From: Rhodocyclaceae bacterium
GTDB lineage: Bacteria > Pseudomonadota > Gammaproteobacteria > Burkholderiales > Usitatibacteraceae
Direction of reading: 5' to 3'
Assembly (NCBI GenBank): GCA_020247395.1
Contig: JADCJC010000040.1
Span: forward strand, 1-57,454
DNA length: 57,454 nt
This document shows, in pieces, positions 47,186 to 57,343 of this stretch. Every line of letters starts with the position of its first letter. Within the stretch, counting starts at the first letter, position 1. A program made the position numbers and the translations under genes. The notes beneath the pieces were generated by a model. The model saw only the letters and a list, made by a program, of their open reading frames with translations, was not told the origin of the DNA and did no database searches.

Positions 47186-48274
47186 TCAGCCGTACCGGCG
47201 TTGGAAGTCTTTCATGTACGTCACCAGTGCTTCGACCGCCGCTAATGGCACCGCGTTATAGATCGACGCCCGCATGCCACCAACCGCTTTATGCCCCTTG
47301 AGCCCCGACATGCCTGCAGCCGTCGCGCCGTCAAGAAACTGCTGGTTCAACGACTCGTCCTTCAAAAAAAACGGGACGTTCATGCGTGAGCGATCGGGCA
47401 CAGCGACGTCGTTGCGGTAAAAGCCGCCCGACAGATCAATGGTGCTATACAAGAGCTGAGACTTCTGGATGTTGACCTTCTCAATTCCAGCCAGCCCCCC
47501 CTGCTGTATCAGCCACTTGAAGGTGAGCCCGGCGAGATAAACGCCAAAGGTCGGCGGCGTATTCAGCATCCATTCACTAGCCGCCTGCTGCGTGTAATCG
47601 AACACCGACGGGGTGAGTGGATGCGCCCCTCCCAACAAGTCTTCACGGACGATCACCACGGTCAGCCCGGAAGGTCCAATATTCTTTTGCGCGCCAGCAT
47701 AAATGCATCCGTATTTGGCCACATCCATCGGACGCGACAAAACATGCGATGACATATCCGCGACCAGTGGGACACCATCAACGCATTCGGGCGTCCAAAA
47801 GTACTCGACGCCTTGAATAGTTTCGTTTGTACAGATATGCCGATACGCCGCGTTTGGATCCGTCTTCCATGTCGCTTCCTGCGGCACGTACGTGTAGTTC
47901 TTGTCCGCTGCGGATGCCGCCACATTTACCGCGCCGTATTTGCGCGCCTCCTTAATGCCCTGCACCGACCAATGCCCGGTGTCCACATAGTCGGCACTAG
48001 TGTGACCGCGCAGCAAATTCAACGGGACAAACGAGAATTCGCCCTTGCCACCGCCCTGCAAAAACAACACTTTGTAGTTAGATGGAATACCCATCAACTC
48101 ACGCAGGTCGCGCTCCACTTCGGCGGCAAGTTGAAGAAACACCTTGCCGCGATGACTCATCTCCATCACGGAGGTGCCCGTGCCCTTGTAATCGAGCAAT
48201 TCAGCCTGCGCTTGTTCAAGGACAGGCGTCGGCAGCGCGGCGGGACCAGCGGAAAAGTTAAATGAGCGGCTCAA
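47186..48274 (-). CDS. serC: Phosphoserine aminotransferase
   Basis: Second step of serine synthesis, and also used for pyridoxal phosphate synthesis. The 362-aa protein begins FNFSAGPAALPTPVLEQAQ and has SVMEMSHRGK, FLQGGGKGEF for phosphate binding and the PLP lysine Lys197 in YAGAQKNIGPSGL. The gyrA-serC-pheA order is strongly conserved in proteobacteria. It follows the DUF2059 gene after 6 bases. Confidence 0.96.
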   Translation of the reverse strand: MSRSFNFSAGPAALPTPVLEQAQAELLDYKGTGTSVMEMSHRGKVFLQLAAEVERDLRELMGIPSNYKVLFLQGGGKGEFSFVPLNLLRGHTSADYVDTGHWSVQGIKEARKYGAVNVAASAADKNYTYVPQEATWKTDPNAAYRHICTNETIQGVEYFWTPECVDGVPLVADMSSHVLSRPMDVAKYGCIYAGAQKNIGPSGLTVVIVREDLLGGAHPLTPSVFDYTQQAASEWMLNTPPTFGVYLAGLTFKWLIQQGGLAGIEKVNIQKSQLLYSTIDLSGGFYRNDVAVPDRSRMNVPFFLKDESLNQQFLDGATAAGMSGLKGHKAVGGMRASIYNAVPLAAVEALVTYMKDFQRRYG

Positions 48275-48280
48275 CGAGGA

Positions 48281-48883
48281 TTACTTTGCAGTTACCGTCT
48301 TAGCCTCGCTAGCGGCCTTTGCGTCTTCCAGCGCTTTTTTAGTGAATTCTTGCATTAAGGCGTTGGTCTTCGGTGCAGTAAGTGCCACTATTTCTGGCAT
48401 GGCTTCCTGCATGAGCTGGGGACCAGCCGACAACATCTTCTTGCCCGCATCACTCTTATAGAACGCCGTGATCGATTTGATCTCTGCGAGCGTAAATCGC
48501 TTCGTGTAGGCGCGACCCATGATGTCTTCCACGCCCTTCAAGATCTCCGGATCGCGATAAATGGCCATCGCCTTTTCCATGGCACCCTGGGCCGATGCTG
48601 CAAATTTTTCTTTGGCCGCTTTCTGCTCAGCAGGTGGCAATTTCTCGAACATCCGCGAAGACGTTTGTTCGAACATCTGCGGCATTGACTGGGTCATCGT
48701 GGCAGAAATCTGGATCATCGTCTGGCGAAAATTGATCGCCTCCAGCATTTCGGTGATCGCGACTTTGGTCTCAGCCGAGGCGATTCCGCCCGCCGACGGC
48801 GCCGCATTGGTCTGAGCAAAGGCTCCACCCGACAGCGACGCACTCATCGCTGCTATCGCTAGCAGTTTCTTAGTCACGCTCAT
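48281..48883 (-). CDS. DUF2059 exported protein
   Basis: 200-aa exported protein of unknown function. A signal peptide (about 1-23, cut near AFA-QT) is followed by a helical DUF2059 domain (about 95-165: [49 protein letters not shown]) and an Ala/Lys-rich tail. The ATG overlaps the gyrA stop (ATGA). Proteins of this family are often found at this spot between gyrA and serC in betaproteobacteria, but no activity is known to me. Confidence 0.88.
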   Translation of the reverse strand: MSVTKKLLAIAAMSASLSGGAFAQTNAAPSAGGIASAETKVAITEMLEAINFRQTMIQISATMTQSMPQMFEQTSSRMFEKLPPAEQKAAKEKFAASAQGAMEKAMAIYRDPEILKGVEDIMGRAYTKRFTLAEIKSITAFYKSDAGKKMLSAGPQLMQEAMPEIVALTAPKTNALMQEFTKKALEDAKAASEAKTVTAK

Positions 48884-51468
48884 ACTTCCTCCCCTTCCTC
48901 GTCGGACTCGGCAACCTTCTGCAAGCCTGTCAGTTTTGATCCTTCATCCAGATTGATCAGCGTCACGCCTTGCGTTGAACGTCCCATTTCACGCACTTGT
49001 TTCACCTTGGTGCGAATCAACACACCCGCTGTCGTAATCATCATGATCTCATCTTCGGGGCGCACCAGCACTGCGGCAACAACCTTGCCGTTGCGGGCGG
49101 AGGTCTGGATGGCGATCATGCCTTGGGTGCCACGACCGTGACGCGTGTATTCGGAGATGGCGGTGCGTTTGCCGTAACCAAACTCAGTTGCGGTCAACAC
49201 GGAATCTTCTTCGTTCTCCGCCACCAACATGGAGATGACCTTGCCGCCCTTGGCCAAGTTCATGCCGCGTACACCACGCGTGTCACGCCCCATCGATCGG
49301 ACATCTGACTCCTCGAAACGTACCGCTTTGCCCTCATTCGAGAACAACATCACATCGTGTTTGCCATCCGTCAGCGCGACGCCGACCAGCGAATCGCCTT
49401 CATCCAGGGCGATGGCGATAATGCCGGCCTTACGCGGGTTGGCAAAATCCGATAGCGCGGTCTTCTTCACCGTGCCTTCTGCGGTGGCGAAGAACACGAA
49501 GCGGTCATCACGGAATTCTTTGATAGGCAAAACCGTCGAGATTTTTTCGCCCGGCTGGAGTTGCAGCAAGTTGACAATCGGCTTGCCGCGCGAGCCACGT
49601 GAACCCAGCGGAATCTCATAGACCTTCAACCAATAGACCCGGCCCTTGTTCGAGAAGCACAACACGTAGTCGTGGGTCTTGGCGATAAACAGGTTCTCGA
49701 TGAAGTCATCGTCTTTTGTTGCCGTGGCCTGCTTGCCGCGTCCGCCGCGCTTTTGTGCACGATAATCTGCCACCGGCTGGTACTTTACATAGCCGGTATG
49801 TGACATCGTCACTACTACGTCCTCGTTGGCGATCAAATCTTCGATGGACATTTCCTGACCATTCGTCACAATCTCGGAACGACGTTTGTCGCCAAACTGT
49901 GTTTTGATTTCTTTCAACTCACCAGCGATGATTGCGGTCACGCGTTGCGGCTTGGACAAGATATCGAGCAAGTCGGCGATCTTTTCCATGACCTCTTTGT
50001 ACTCAGCCACAATTTTGTCTTGCTCAAGACCAGTTAGGCGTTGCAGCTGCATTTCGAGAATGCGTTGCGCTTGTGTATCAGACAAGCGGTAACCCGCTGT
50101 GCCGAGGCCAAACTCTTTTGGCAAGCCGTCAGGGCGGAATGCTTCCGACTGATCACCCGCATTTTGGTCAACTACGCGGGCAAGCATTTCTTCGACAAGC
50201 TTGGAACGCCACACCCGGCCCATCAGCTTGGTTTTAGCCTCAGCCGGGGTTTGGGCAGACTTGATCAGTTCGACGATCTCATCGACGTTGGACAACGCCA
50301 CGGCGAGACCTTCCAGCACGTGGCCGCGCTCGCGCGCCTTGCGAAGTTCGAACACGGTACGGCGCGTGACGACTTCGCGACGGTGACGCAAAAACGCGTC
50401 AAGGAATTGTTTCAGGTTCAGCAGCCGCGGCTGGCCGTCAACCAGCGCGACCATATTCATGCCGAACGATTCTTGCATCTGCGTCATTTTGTAGAGATTG
50501 TTGAGCACAATCTCAGGCACTTCGCCGCGTTTTAACTCAATCACCGCGCGCATTCCGGATTTGTCCGACTCATCGCGCAGGTCAGAGACGCCTTCTAGCT
50601 TTTTGTCACGAACCAGTTCACCGATTTTTACCAGCAGGTTCGCCTTGTTTACCTGGTATGGCAGTTCGTCGATGATAATCGCCTGACGGTTACCTTTTTC
50701 CAAGTCCTCAAAGTGGCAACGCGCGCGCATGATGCAGCGACCGCGACCAGTGCGGTAACCATCGCGTACGCCGTCGATGCCGTAGATGATGCCCGCAGTG
50801 GGGAAATCTGGCGCTTTGACAATATCAATCAGATCTTCCAGATCAACCGCCGGGTTTTCGAGTACACGCAGGCAGGCGTCAATGGTGTCAGAAAGATTGT
50901 GCGGCGGAATGTTGGTTGCCATGCCGACCGCGATACCGGTGGCACCATTGACCAACAGATTGGGGAATCGCGCCGGCAACACCAGCGGCTCCAACTCCTT
51001 GCCGTCATAGTTCGGGCCGAAGTCGACGGTGTCGGAATCGATGTCGGCCATCAGTTCAGACGATATCTTCTGCATGCGGCATTCGGTGTAACGCATTGCG
51101 GCCGCGTTATCACCGTCGACCGAGCCGAAGTTTCCCTGACCGTCGACCAACATATAGCGCAGTGAAAACGGCTGGGCCATGCGCACCAAGGTGTCATAAA
51201 TTGCCGTATCGCCATGCGGGTGGTACTTACCCATCACATCACCGACGATGCGTGCACACTTCACGAAGGGTCGGTTATGAACATTGTTGACCTCTTGCAT
51301 CGCATATAGCACCCGGCGGTGCACCGGCTTCAACCCGTCGCGGGCATCAGGCAGCGCGCGGCTAACGATAACGCTCATTGAGTAATCAAGAAAACTCTTG
51401 CGCATCTCTTCTTCGATGCTGATCGGCAATGTTTCTTTGGCAAAAGAGGGGATGAGTGGATCGGTCAC
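48880..51468 (-). CDS. gyrA: DNA gyrase subunit A
   Basis: Breakage-reunion subunit of gyrase, which with GyrB introduces negative supercoils. The 862-aa protein has the catalytic Tyr127 in [11 protein letters not shown], the quinolone-resistance region [20 protein letters not shown], the central coiled coil and the C-terminal pinwheel with the GyrA-box QKRGGRG, which separates it from ParC. Thr88 and Asp92 fill the positions of E. coli Ser83 and Asp87; both are wild-type-like residues. An acidic tail (ESDEEGEEV) ends the protein. Confidence 0.98.
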   Translation of the reverse strand: MTDPLIPSFAKETLPISIEEEMRKSFLDYSMSVIVSRALPDARDGLKPVHRRVLYAMQEVNNVHNRPFVKCARIVGDVMGKYHPHGDTAIYDTLVRMAQPFSLRYMLVDGQGNFGSVDGDNAAAMRYTECRMQKISSELMADIDSDTVDFGPNYDGKELEPLVLPARFPNLLVNGATGIAVGMATNIPPHNLSDTIDACLRVLENPAVDLEDLIDIVKAPDFPTAGIIYGIDGVRDGYRTGRGRCIMRARCHFEDLEKGNRQAIIIDELPYQVNKANLLVKIGELVRDKKLEGVSDLRDESDKSGMRAVIELKRGEVPEIVLNNLYKMTQMQESFGMNMVALVDGQPRLLNLKQFLDAFLRHRREVVTRRTVFELRKARERGHVLEGLAVALSNVDEIVELIKSAQTPAEAKTKLMGRVWRSKLVEEMLARVVDQNAGDQSEAFRPDGLPKEFGLGTAGYRLSDTQAQRILEMQLQRLTGLEQDKIVAEYKEVMEKIADLLDILSKPQRVTAIIAGELKEIKTQFGDKRRSEIVTNGQEMSIEDLIANEDVVVTMSHTGYVKYQPVADYRAQKRGGRGKQATATKDDDFIENLFIAKTHDYVLCFSNKGRVYWLKVYEIPLGSRGSRGKPIVNLLQLQPGEKISTVLPIKEFRDDRFVFFATAEGTVKKTALSDFANPRKAGIIAIALDEGDSLVGVALTDGKHDVMLFSNEGKAVRFEESDVRSMGRDTRGVRGMNLAKGGKVISMLVAENEEDSVLTATEFGYGKRTAISEYTRHGRGTQGMIAIQTSARNGKVVAAVLVRPEDEIMMITTAGVLIRTKVKQVREMGRSTQGVTLINLDEGSKLTGLQKVAESDEEGEEV

Positions 51469-52069
51469 GACTGGGCTCTTATTCGATTTAAAAGTGTGGC
51501 ATTGAAGACATCACTGAGGCATGCCAAGAAATTGCCAATAGTGCTATGAGGGTGCGCACCGTCACGCCCGAGGAGGCAAATCAAATCCTTGATTTATAAG
51601 GGTTTTACGCCGCTCACAGACGCCAAATTTACCACATTCGCCGACGTTTGACCACAGTCGATCTGCCAAACCACTATTGATAGAGTCAAAACTCAGGGAT
51701 GCACACAATCCGTTGTGCTTTTCCGACACCGCCATAAAACTGGCACAAACTGTTGTTATTGTGCAACGATCACAGACGCATCAAGCGACTTGGGGCGTCC
51801 GAGGTTGTGCCCGTCTCCAGCTATCGTGTATGATTTCTGGGTTCTCCAAGGGCGTGTGCTGGGCGTTATGAACGAGCCGGTTTCGGCAATGTGTTTCGGT
51901 AATGTGTCCGCCAATGACGCCTTGATGAGTTTTGATTTTGCACCATAAGTCGGCTGCGTCCAGTTTTGCTGCCCCGGCAGGTTCGCTTGTCGGAACGGGT
52001 AGTTTGAAGTGGATTTGCCGAAGTTTCTCGACGACAAAAAATTTTCCAATCTCTTGGGAGTAACACCAA
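51469..52069. other. Long gap between divergent gyrA and ompA
   Basis: About 600 bases. It contains a perfect 7-4-7 inverted repeat AAATCAA-ATCC-TTGATTT (51578-51595), about 110 bases upstream of gyrA, and a possible ompA promoter TTGATG-N17-ATAAGT near 51924-51952. GGGAG about 14 bases before the ompA ATG is the likely ribosome site. Small ORFs here show no family features. A supercoiling-sensitive gyrA promoter would be expected but could not be placed. Confidence 0.45.
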
Positions 52070-52696
52070 ATGAAGAATTCCCTGATCGCCAAGTTGACCG
52101 CAACCGCCGCCATGTTGGGGGCGGTCGCCGCATATGCTGGCGTAACACCAAACTTGGTCGACGCCTCGGGCGCGCCGGTGCGTGATGCTTCAGGCGCTTG
52201 CGTCCAAACAAGCAGCATTGACCACCCTGACTGCATGCCGAAGAAAGTGGAGCCGCCAAAGCCGCCGGCACCACCTGCACCAAAACCGGTTGAACCGCCG
52301 AAACCCGTTGAACCGCCAAAACCAGCCCCTCAGCCGGTCAAAGTGGCGGTCACTATCCAGGCCGAAGCGCTGTTCGATTTTGACAAGTCGATCCTGAAGC
52401 CGGATGGCAAGAAATCAATCGACGAAGCGATTGCTAAGATGAAGAAAGTCGATGTCGAAATGGTCATCGCAACCGGCCATACTGACTCCATTGGCACCGA
52501 TGCTTACAACCAGAAGTTGTCCGAGCGACGTGCGACCACCGTCAAGGAATACATGGTTTCGCAAGGGATTCCTGCGGCAAAAATCACTACCCTTGGCAAA
52601 GGGGAAACGCAGCCGGTGGCGACCAACAAAACCGCTGAAGGCCGCGCCAAAAACCGTCGCGTCGACATTGAGTTCAAGGGCGTCCAAACCAAGTAA
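52070..52696 (+). CDS. ompA: OmpA-family peptidoglycan-binding protein
   Basis: Envelope protein that should tie the outer membrane to peptidoglycan. The 208-aa protein has a signal peptide (about 1-23, AYA-GV), a short segment with two cysteines (Cys44 and Cys55), a proline-rich stretch with EPPKPV repeats (about 62-88) and a C-terminal OmpA domain (about 95-205) with LFDFDKSILKPDGKKSI, ATGHTDSIGTDAYNQKLSERRATTVKEYMVSQGI and NRRVDIEF. The eight-strand barrel of E. coli OmpA is missing, so anchoring to the outer membrane is unclear. A strong terminator follows. Confidence 0.92.
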   Translation: MKNSLIAKLTATAAMLGAVAAYAGVTPNLVDASGAPVRDASGACVQTSSIDHPDCMPKKVEPPKPPAPPAPKPVEPPKPVEPPKPAPQPVKVAVTIQAEALFDFDKSILKPDGKKSIDEAIAKMKKVDVEMVIATGHTDSIGTDAYNQKLSERRATTVKEYMVSQGIPAAKITTLGKGETQPVATNKTAEGRAKNRRVDIEFKGVQTK

Positions 52697-52712
52697 TTGG
52701 GCAAACTGGCAG

Positions 52713-52739
52713 AAAAGCCCCGCACTGCGGGGCTTTTTT
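52713..52739 (+). terminator. Intrinsic terminator of ompA
   Basis: GC stem GCCCCGCA-CTGCGGGGC with AAAA before and TTTTTT after, 17 bases past the ompA stop. Confidence 0.9.
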
Positions 52740-52772
52740 GTTTTTGCCGCGCGCTAAGTACGGTTTTAACTT

Positions 52773-54080
52773 ATGACACAAATTCTTTCCGCACGCTGGG
52801 TGATACCGGTAGAGCCGCTAGCCGTGCTTGAGCATCATTCCGTTGTTCTCGACGCTGGCACCATCACTGCGGTGTTGCCGACTCCAGAGGCACGCCAGCA
52901 GTTTCCGAACGCTGCCGAGACAGTGCTTGCGCATCATGCACTCATTCCGGGACTTGTGAACTTGCACACCCACGCTGCCATGACACTGATGCGGGGCCTT
53001 GCGGACGACACGCCGTTGATGACCTGGCTGAAGGAGCACATCTGGCCTGTCGAGTCCAAACACCTGTCTGAATCCTACGTCGGTGCGGGCACCCAGCTAG
53101 CCTGCGCCGAAATGTTGCGTAGCGGCACCACATGTTTTGCCGATATGTATTTCTACCAAGACACCGCCGCCAAAGTCGTACGCTCGACGGGCATGCGCGC
53201 TGCGTTGGGCGGTGCCGTATTGGAATTCCCGACACCCTACGCGGCTGACGCAGACGCCTATATTGCGCGCGCGTTGTCGTCTCGCGATGAATTTGCGACC
53301 GATGCAAAACTCAAGCTGATGGTGACGCCGCACGCGCCGTACACCGTGTCGGACACCACGTTTCAGAAGTTGGTGATGATTGCCAACGAGATGGACGATC
53401 TTCTGCTGATGTGCCATATCCACGAGACGGCCAACGAGCCCGCAGAGAGCGAAAAGCAATACGGTATCCGGCCAATTGAGCGCCTTGAGCGCCTCGGCGT
53501 CTTGGGCCCAAACCTTATCGCCGTGCATTGTGTCCACCTGAATTCCAGCGAGATTGCGCTGTTTAGGGAACGGGGAGTCCACGTTGCGCACTGTCCCTCT
53601 TCGAACTTGAAACTCGCAAGTGGCATCGCACCGATCAAAGCGATGGTTGAGGCTGGTGTCAACGTCGGCATCGGCACAGACGGCTGCGCCTCCAGCAACC
53701 GCCTCGATATGTTTGCCGAAACAAGGCTCGCGACACTGCTACAAAAGGGGGTGAGCGGAGACGCTGCCGCGTTACCGGCGCTGCAAGCCTTGCAAATGGC
53801 GACGCTCAACGGCGCAAAGGCGTTGCAGTGGGATCGCGTCATCGGCTCACTCAAACCGGGCAAAGCCGCAGATCTCGTCGCGGTAGACTTGAACTCGATT
53901 GAGACCACGCCTTGTTACGATCCGGCATCACACCTGTGGCACGCTGCGGGTCGCGAACACGTGACGCATGTTTGGGTAGACGGGGAACTGTTGCTCGACA
54001 ATCGTGTACTAACCACGATGGATCTGGAAGCCATTCGTGCCGAGAGCGCCACCTGGGGTGAACGCTTCCGCGTGCATTAA
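52773..54080 (+). CDS. TRZ/ATZ-family amidohydrolase (MtaD-like deaminase)
   Basis: Metal-dependent hydrolase of 435 aa, probably a deaminase for 5'-methylthioadenosine/S-adenosylhomocysteine or a related purine. The metal ligands are in GLVNLHTHAAMTLMRG, the second His in MCHIHETANE, the third in AVHCVHLN and the Asp in GIGTDGCASSN. A typical C-terminal GSLKPGKAADLVAVDL ends the fold. Betaproteobacteria often carry this gene next to ubiG. The chlorohydrolase annotations of the family would not be justified here. Confidence 0.88.
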   Translation: MTQILSARWVIPVEPLAVLEHHSVVLDAGTITAVLPTPEARQQFPNAAETVLAHHALIPGLVNLHTHAAMTLMRGLADDTPLMTWLKEHIWPVESKHLSESYVGAGTQLACAEMLRSGTTCFADMYFYQDTAAKVVRSTGMRAALGGAVLEFPTPYAADADAYIARALSSRDEFATDAKLKLMVTPHAPYTVSDTTFQKLVMIANEMDDLLLMCHIHETANEPAESEKQYGIRPIERLERLGVLGPNLIAVHCVHLNSSEIALFRERGVHVAHCPSSNLKLASGIAPIKAMVEAGVNVGIGTDGCASSNRLDMFAETRLATLLQKGVSGDAAALPALQALQMATLNGAKALQWDRVIGSLKPGKAADLVAVDLNSIETTPCYDPASHLWHAAGREHVTHVWVDGELLLDNRVLTTMDLEAIRAESATWGERFRVH

Positions 54081-54098
54081 ATTGAGAGGACACTACTC

Positions 54099-54827
54099 GT
54101 GAGTAATGCTGCAAATCCAAATGTTGACCCACTCGAACTCGCCAAATTTGGTGCCTTGGCGGCGCGTTGGTGGGACCCGACCAGCGAATTCAAACCGCTG
54201 CATGACATCAATCCTCTGCGTCTGAACCACATTGACAAACTGGTGGGTTTGGCTGGCAAACGCGTCATCGACGTCGGTTGCGGCGGAGGCATCCTCTCCG
54301 AGTCCATGGCCCTGAAGGGCGCAGAGGTGGTCGGCATCGACCTCTCCGAAAAGCCCCTGAAGGTTGCGGAATTGCACAAACTTGAGACCTTATCCAAGGG
54401 CAAAACGCTAGCACTTGATTATCGGCTCACCTCGGCCGAAGACATTGCCGCTGAACAGCCGGGGCGATTCGACTGCGTTGCATGTCTGGAAATGTTGGAG
54501 CACGTGCCGGACCCAGCTTCGACCATCCGTGCCTGTGCGGCACTGGCCAAGCCAGGTGGATGGCTATTTTTTTCCACGCTAAATCGCAATCCGAAATCAT
54601 TTTTGTTTGCCATCGTCGGTGCAGAGTACGTACTGCAGTTATTGCCCAAAGGAACACACGAGTACCGCCGGTTTATCACCCCCGCCGAGCTATCCGGCAT
54701 GGCCAGACAAGCCGACCTTAGCGTCGCCGAATTCATCGGCATGACTTACAATCCCTTTACCAAGGTCTACCGCCTGGGCAACGATGTGTCGGTCAACTAC
54801 ATGATGGCGTGTCGTAAGTTTGGCTAA
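54099..54827 (+). CDS. ubiG: Ubiquinone biosynthesis O-methyltransferase
   Basis: SAM-dependent methylation of two hydroxyl groups in coenzyme Q synthesis. The 242-aa protein shows the UbiG N-terminus NVDPLELAKFGALAARWWDPTSEFKPLHDINPLR, the SAM motif VIDVGCGGGILSESMA and the later ALAKPGGWLFFSTLNRNPKSFL. The start is a GTG at 54099, supported by GAGAGGA 8-14 bases upstream and by the family-like length. Confidence 0.96.
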   Translation: MSNAANPNVDPLELAKFGALAARWWDPTSEFKPLHDINPLRLNHIDKLVGLAGKRVIDVGCGGGILSESMALKGAEVVGIDLSEKPLKVAELHKLETLSKGKTLALDYRLTSAEDIAAEQPGRFDCVACLEMLEHVPDPASTIRACAALAKPGGWLFFSTLNRNPKSFLFAIVGAEYVLQLLPKGTHEYRRFITPAELSGMARQADLSVAEFIGMTYNPFTKVYRLGNDVSVNYMMACRKFG

Positions 54828-54861
54828 TGCCTCGGGCGCGCGATACCAAGACGATCCAAAC

Positions 54862-56070
54862 ATGAGTCAAACAACAGCGCATCAATTGAAATTCGGACGC
54901 CGGGGTTTTCTCAAAGGCACGTCCGCACTAGCGCTGGCCGCATTGCCCGGCATTGCGTCGCTCTCGCGTGCGCAAGCTGCGCAACAAAAGCTCGTCGTGA
55001 TGGTTTACCTTAAAGGTGGCAACGACGGTTACAACACACTCGCACCGGTTACCAATGCCCGCTATCGCAGGCTACGTCCCAACCTCGCGCAGTCGCGCGA
55101 ACAGGTGCTGATGCTTAACCAGACTCACGGATTGCACCGCAGCCTCGACGCGCTGCTGCCGCTCTGGCAAGACAATCAGCTAGCCATCCTGCAAGGGATT
55201 GGCCAGCAAGACGTCACCAACCAACACTACCGCGATGCAGAAACCCTTTTCACCGCATCGCGACCGGATGAGTTTCTGGTCGAAGGCTGGATGACGCGCG
55301 CATTAAACCAAAATGGGCAGCTCAAGCGCAGCAACATTGATGTCGTCGCTTTCGGCGATTTGGACATTCGGGAAGCCGATCCGATGGGCCCGTTCCGTGG
55401 TGGAAACGCGGCGGTCGGCGTGGTCAATATGCTCTATCCCAAGGAGTGGCAGGCGCGCCATCGCGTAGCGGAAACCGCTCATCTCACCACTACCAAAGCA
55501 GGCGAGGCCGCGAAGACCTTTACGCTCGACTCGCCGTCAACACTCAAGACAACGTTCCCCGGCGATTCATTCGGAGCCGCGCTGCAATCCACGGTCGAAT
55601 TGGTGGCCGCCGGCAGCGCACCGCCAGTCGTACACATCACGCTTAACGCCGAAGATGGTGATCAACACAACGCATTTGATACCCATTGGACGCAACTCAA
55701 ATTCCACGGCCCCGTATTAGAGCGCTTGGCAAAAGGGTTGGCGGCATTTCGTCGCGGCATGCAGGAAATCGGCTGGTGGGACAACACGCTGGTGTTTACC
55801 TATGACGAGTTCGGTCGCAGCCCGAAAGAAAATGCCGAGGGCGGAACCCACCACGGCTGGTCGAGTGTGCATTTCGCCATGGGTGGACGCGTAAACGGCG
55901 GACTCATCGGCGAAGCCATGCCGGTGGTCGACGTCTTCCAAATCGACGGGCCTCCGCCCGTGATCGACTACCGCGCGTTGTACACAACCGTCATTGAACA
56001 CTGGTGGGGGGGAAGTGCGAACGGCGTATTCGCCAAGCGCTTCAAACCACTCCCGCTGCTGCGCACGTAG
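54862..56070 (+). CDS. DUF1501 Tat-exported protein
   Basis: 402-aa protein with a twin-arginine signal (FGRRGFLKGTSALALAALPGIASLSRAQAA). The body has the DUF1501 pattern MVYLKGGNDGYNTLAPV, QGIGQQDVTNQHYRDAETLFTAS and LVFTYDEFGRSPKENAEGGTHHGWSS, similar to sulfatase/alkaline-phosphatase-fold proteins with conserved Asp and His residues. The function is not established. The ATG at 54862 is chosen because it is directly before the signal; a TTG at 54820 inside ubiG would add 14 odd residues. Confidence 0.87.
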   Translation: MSQTTAHQLKFGRRGFLKGTSALALAALPGIASLSRAQAAQQKLVVMVYLKGGNDGYNTLAPVTNARYRRLRPNLAQSREQVLMLNQTHGLHRSLDALLPLWQDNQLAILQGIGQQDVTNQHYRDAETLFTASRPDEFLVEGWMTRALNQNGQLKRSNIDVVAFGDLDIREADPMGPFRGGNAAVGVVNMLYPKEWQARHRVAETAHLTTTKAGEAAKTFTLDSPSTLKTTFPGDSFGAALQSTVELVAAGSAPPVVHITLNAEDGDQHNAFDTHWTQLKFHGPVLERLAKGLAAFRRGMQEIGWWDNTLVFTYDEFGRSPKENAEGGTHHGWSSVHFAMGGRVNGGLIGEAMPVVDVFQIDGPPPVIDYRALYTTVIEHWWGGSANGVFAKRFKPLPLLRT

Positions 56071-56072
56071 CC

Positions 56073-56768
56073 TTGGCCAGCAAGCCGTTACCCGCGCTGT
56101 CCCTGCCGACCCCGAAGGCGGTGTTGTTCGATTTCGACGGCACTTTTGCCGACACCGCGCCAGATATGGCGTTTGCGGCGAATTTGCTTCGAAACGCCCG
56201 TGGATTGGACAGTTTGCCACTTTCGGACTACCGACCACACGTGTCGCGCGGTGGACGCGGCATGATCGGCGTGGCCTTCAACAAGACCCCCGCTGACAGC
56301 GAATTTGCCGCCCTTCGAGACGAATTCCACGATGTCTACCAAGCCAATCTCTGTCAGCACACAACATTTTTTGACGGCATTGAAGAGACCATTGCCGAAC
56401 TTGAGCGGCGCGCCATTGCGTGGGGCATCGTCACCAACAAGGCGATGCGCTTCACCGATCCGTTGATGACTCGCCTTGGCTTGGATAGACGCGCGCATTG
56501 TGTTGTGAGTGGCGACACAACGCCACATACCAAACCGCACCCGGCCCCGCTGTTACACGCCGCACAATTGCTCAGTCTACCGGCGACCGAGTGTTGGTAT
56601 GTGGGCGACGACGAGCGCGATATCGTCGCCGCCCACGCCGCAGGCATGGTTGGTGTGGCAGCTGCCTATGGCTACCTTGGCGGCAGCCATCCGGAGAACT
56701 GGGGAGCACAAATCTGCATCACGCGACCAGTCGAGTTAGTTGCATTCCTACCCACCGCCCTCATCTGA
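56073..56768 (+). CDS. gph: HAD-family phosphoglycolate phosphatase-like protein
   Basis: HAD phosphatase, probably dephosphorylating 2-phosphoglycolate. The motifs are DFDGTFADTAPD (motif I, two Asp), IVTNK (motif II Thr), Lys in HTKPHPAPL (motif III) and YVGDDERDIVAAHAAG (motif IV). The start is uncertain: the frame opens at a GTG at 56004 inside the DUF1501 gene, and there is no ATG before motif I. A TTG at 56073, just after the DUF1501 stop, gives 231 aa and the usual N-terminal length, so it is used here. In betaproteobacteria gph is often next to ubiG. Confidence 0.87.
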   Translation: MASKPLPALSLPTPKAVLFDFDGTFADTAPDMAFAANLLRNARGLDSLPLSDYRPHVSRGGRGMIGVAFNKTPADSEFAALRDEFHDVYQANLCQHTTFFDGIEETIAELERRAIAWGIVTNKAMRFTDPLMTRLGLDRRAHCVVSGDTTPHTKPHPAPLLHAAQLLSLPATECWYVGDDERDIVAAHAAGMVGVAAAYGYLGGSHPENWGAQICITRPVELVAFLPTALI

Positions 56769-56798
56769 TGCTCGTGAGATAATCACGCCATCGAATTC

Positions 56799-57162
56799 GG
56801 GGCCGACCTGGTTTCGACGTGGGCATCAAAGCAGAACCGTGCATACCGAGGGGCAGAGTACCTCGTAAATACAACTGCAAACAAATAGTCGCAAACGACG
56901 AAAACTACGCACTAGCCGCTTAATAACCGGCCGCGCTCTGCACTAGTGGGCCTCAACGCTAGGTATCGCAAGATACGGCAGAGTCATTAACGAGGATCGC
57001 TTTCTGCCGGGCTACTTGGTAGAGAGTTAAATTTAGGTGGCTAGCGTCACGTCAGCCCGGCCATTGGCGTGCGTGGGGCGAAATCAAATAATGGAATCTA
57101 AGTATGTAGATCGGCCTGTAGAGGGCTTGCGGACGCGGGTTCGATTCCCGCCGGCTCCACCA
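56799..57162 (+). ncRNA. ssrA: Transfer-messenger RNA (tmRNA)
   Basis: Rescues stalled ribosomes with SmpB. The 5' end GGGGCCGACCTGGTTTCGACG pairs with the 3' end GGCTCC, followed by A-CCA (57153-57162), to make the acceptor stem. The T-arm is GCGGG-TTCGATT-CCCGC near 57135-57152. The tag reading frame at 56891-56920 is GCA AAC GAC GAA AAC TAC GCA CTA GCC GCT then TAA TAA, giving the degradation tag ANDENYALAA. The region between holds the usual pseudoknot-rich middle. CCA is encoded in the gene. Confidence 0.97.
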
Positions 57163-57254
57163 CTAAACAACAAAGCCACCCTTGCGGTGGCTTTGTTGTT
57201 TAGGTGAGTCGGTGTGGATGAGACCCCGCCTTCGGGTTCGACTAAGGTCAGTCC
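57144..57254. repeat. Direct repeat, copy 1 (includes ssrA 3' end)
   Basis: 111 bases identical to 57344-57454, at a period of exactly 200 bases. This copy begins inside the tmRNA T-loop and so contains the last 19 nt of ssrA, then an 18-bp hairpin and a GC-rich tail. The two copies match from the first to the last base that can be compared. Confidence 0.92.
57163..57203. terminator. Long perfect hairpin after ssrA, copy 1
   Basis: CTAAACAACAAAGCCACC (57163-57180), loop CTTGC, then the full reverse complement (57186-57203): an 18-bp perfect stem with A-rich and T-rich sides. It starts right after the CCA end of tmRNA, so it can end ssrA transcription in either direction. Confidence 0.75.
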
Positions 57255-57343
57255 AGTGGACTGGCCTTGGACGCACAAACGCAGTGAGTGCGGTCCTGAG
57301 CGCTAGCGAAGGATGCTGGGATCGCCCAAAGCGATACCAGCAC

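Noticed and set aside
1467-57162. Search for CRISPR arrays, anti-phage systems, prophage genes and complete insertion sequences
   Set aside because: No regularly spaced repeat-spacer array and no cas, restriction, toxin-antitoxin, transposase or integrase genes were recognised; the window is mostly core chromosome.
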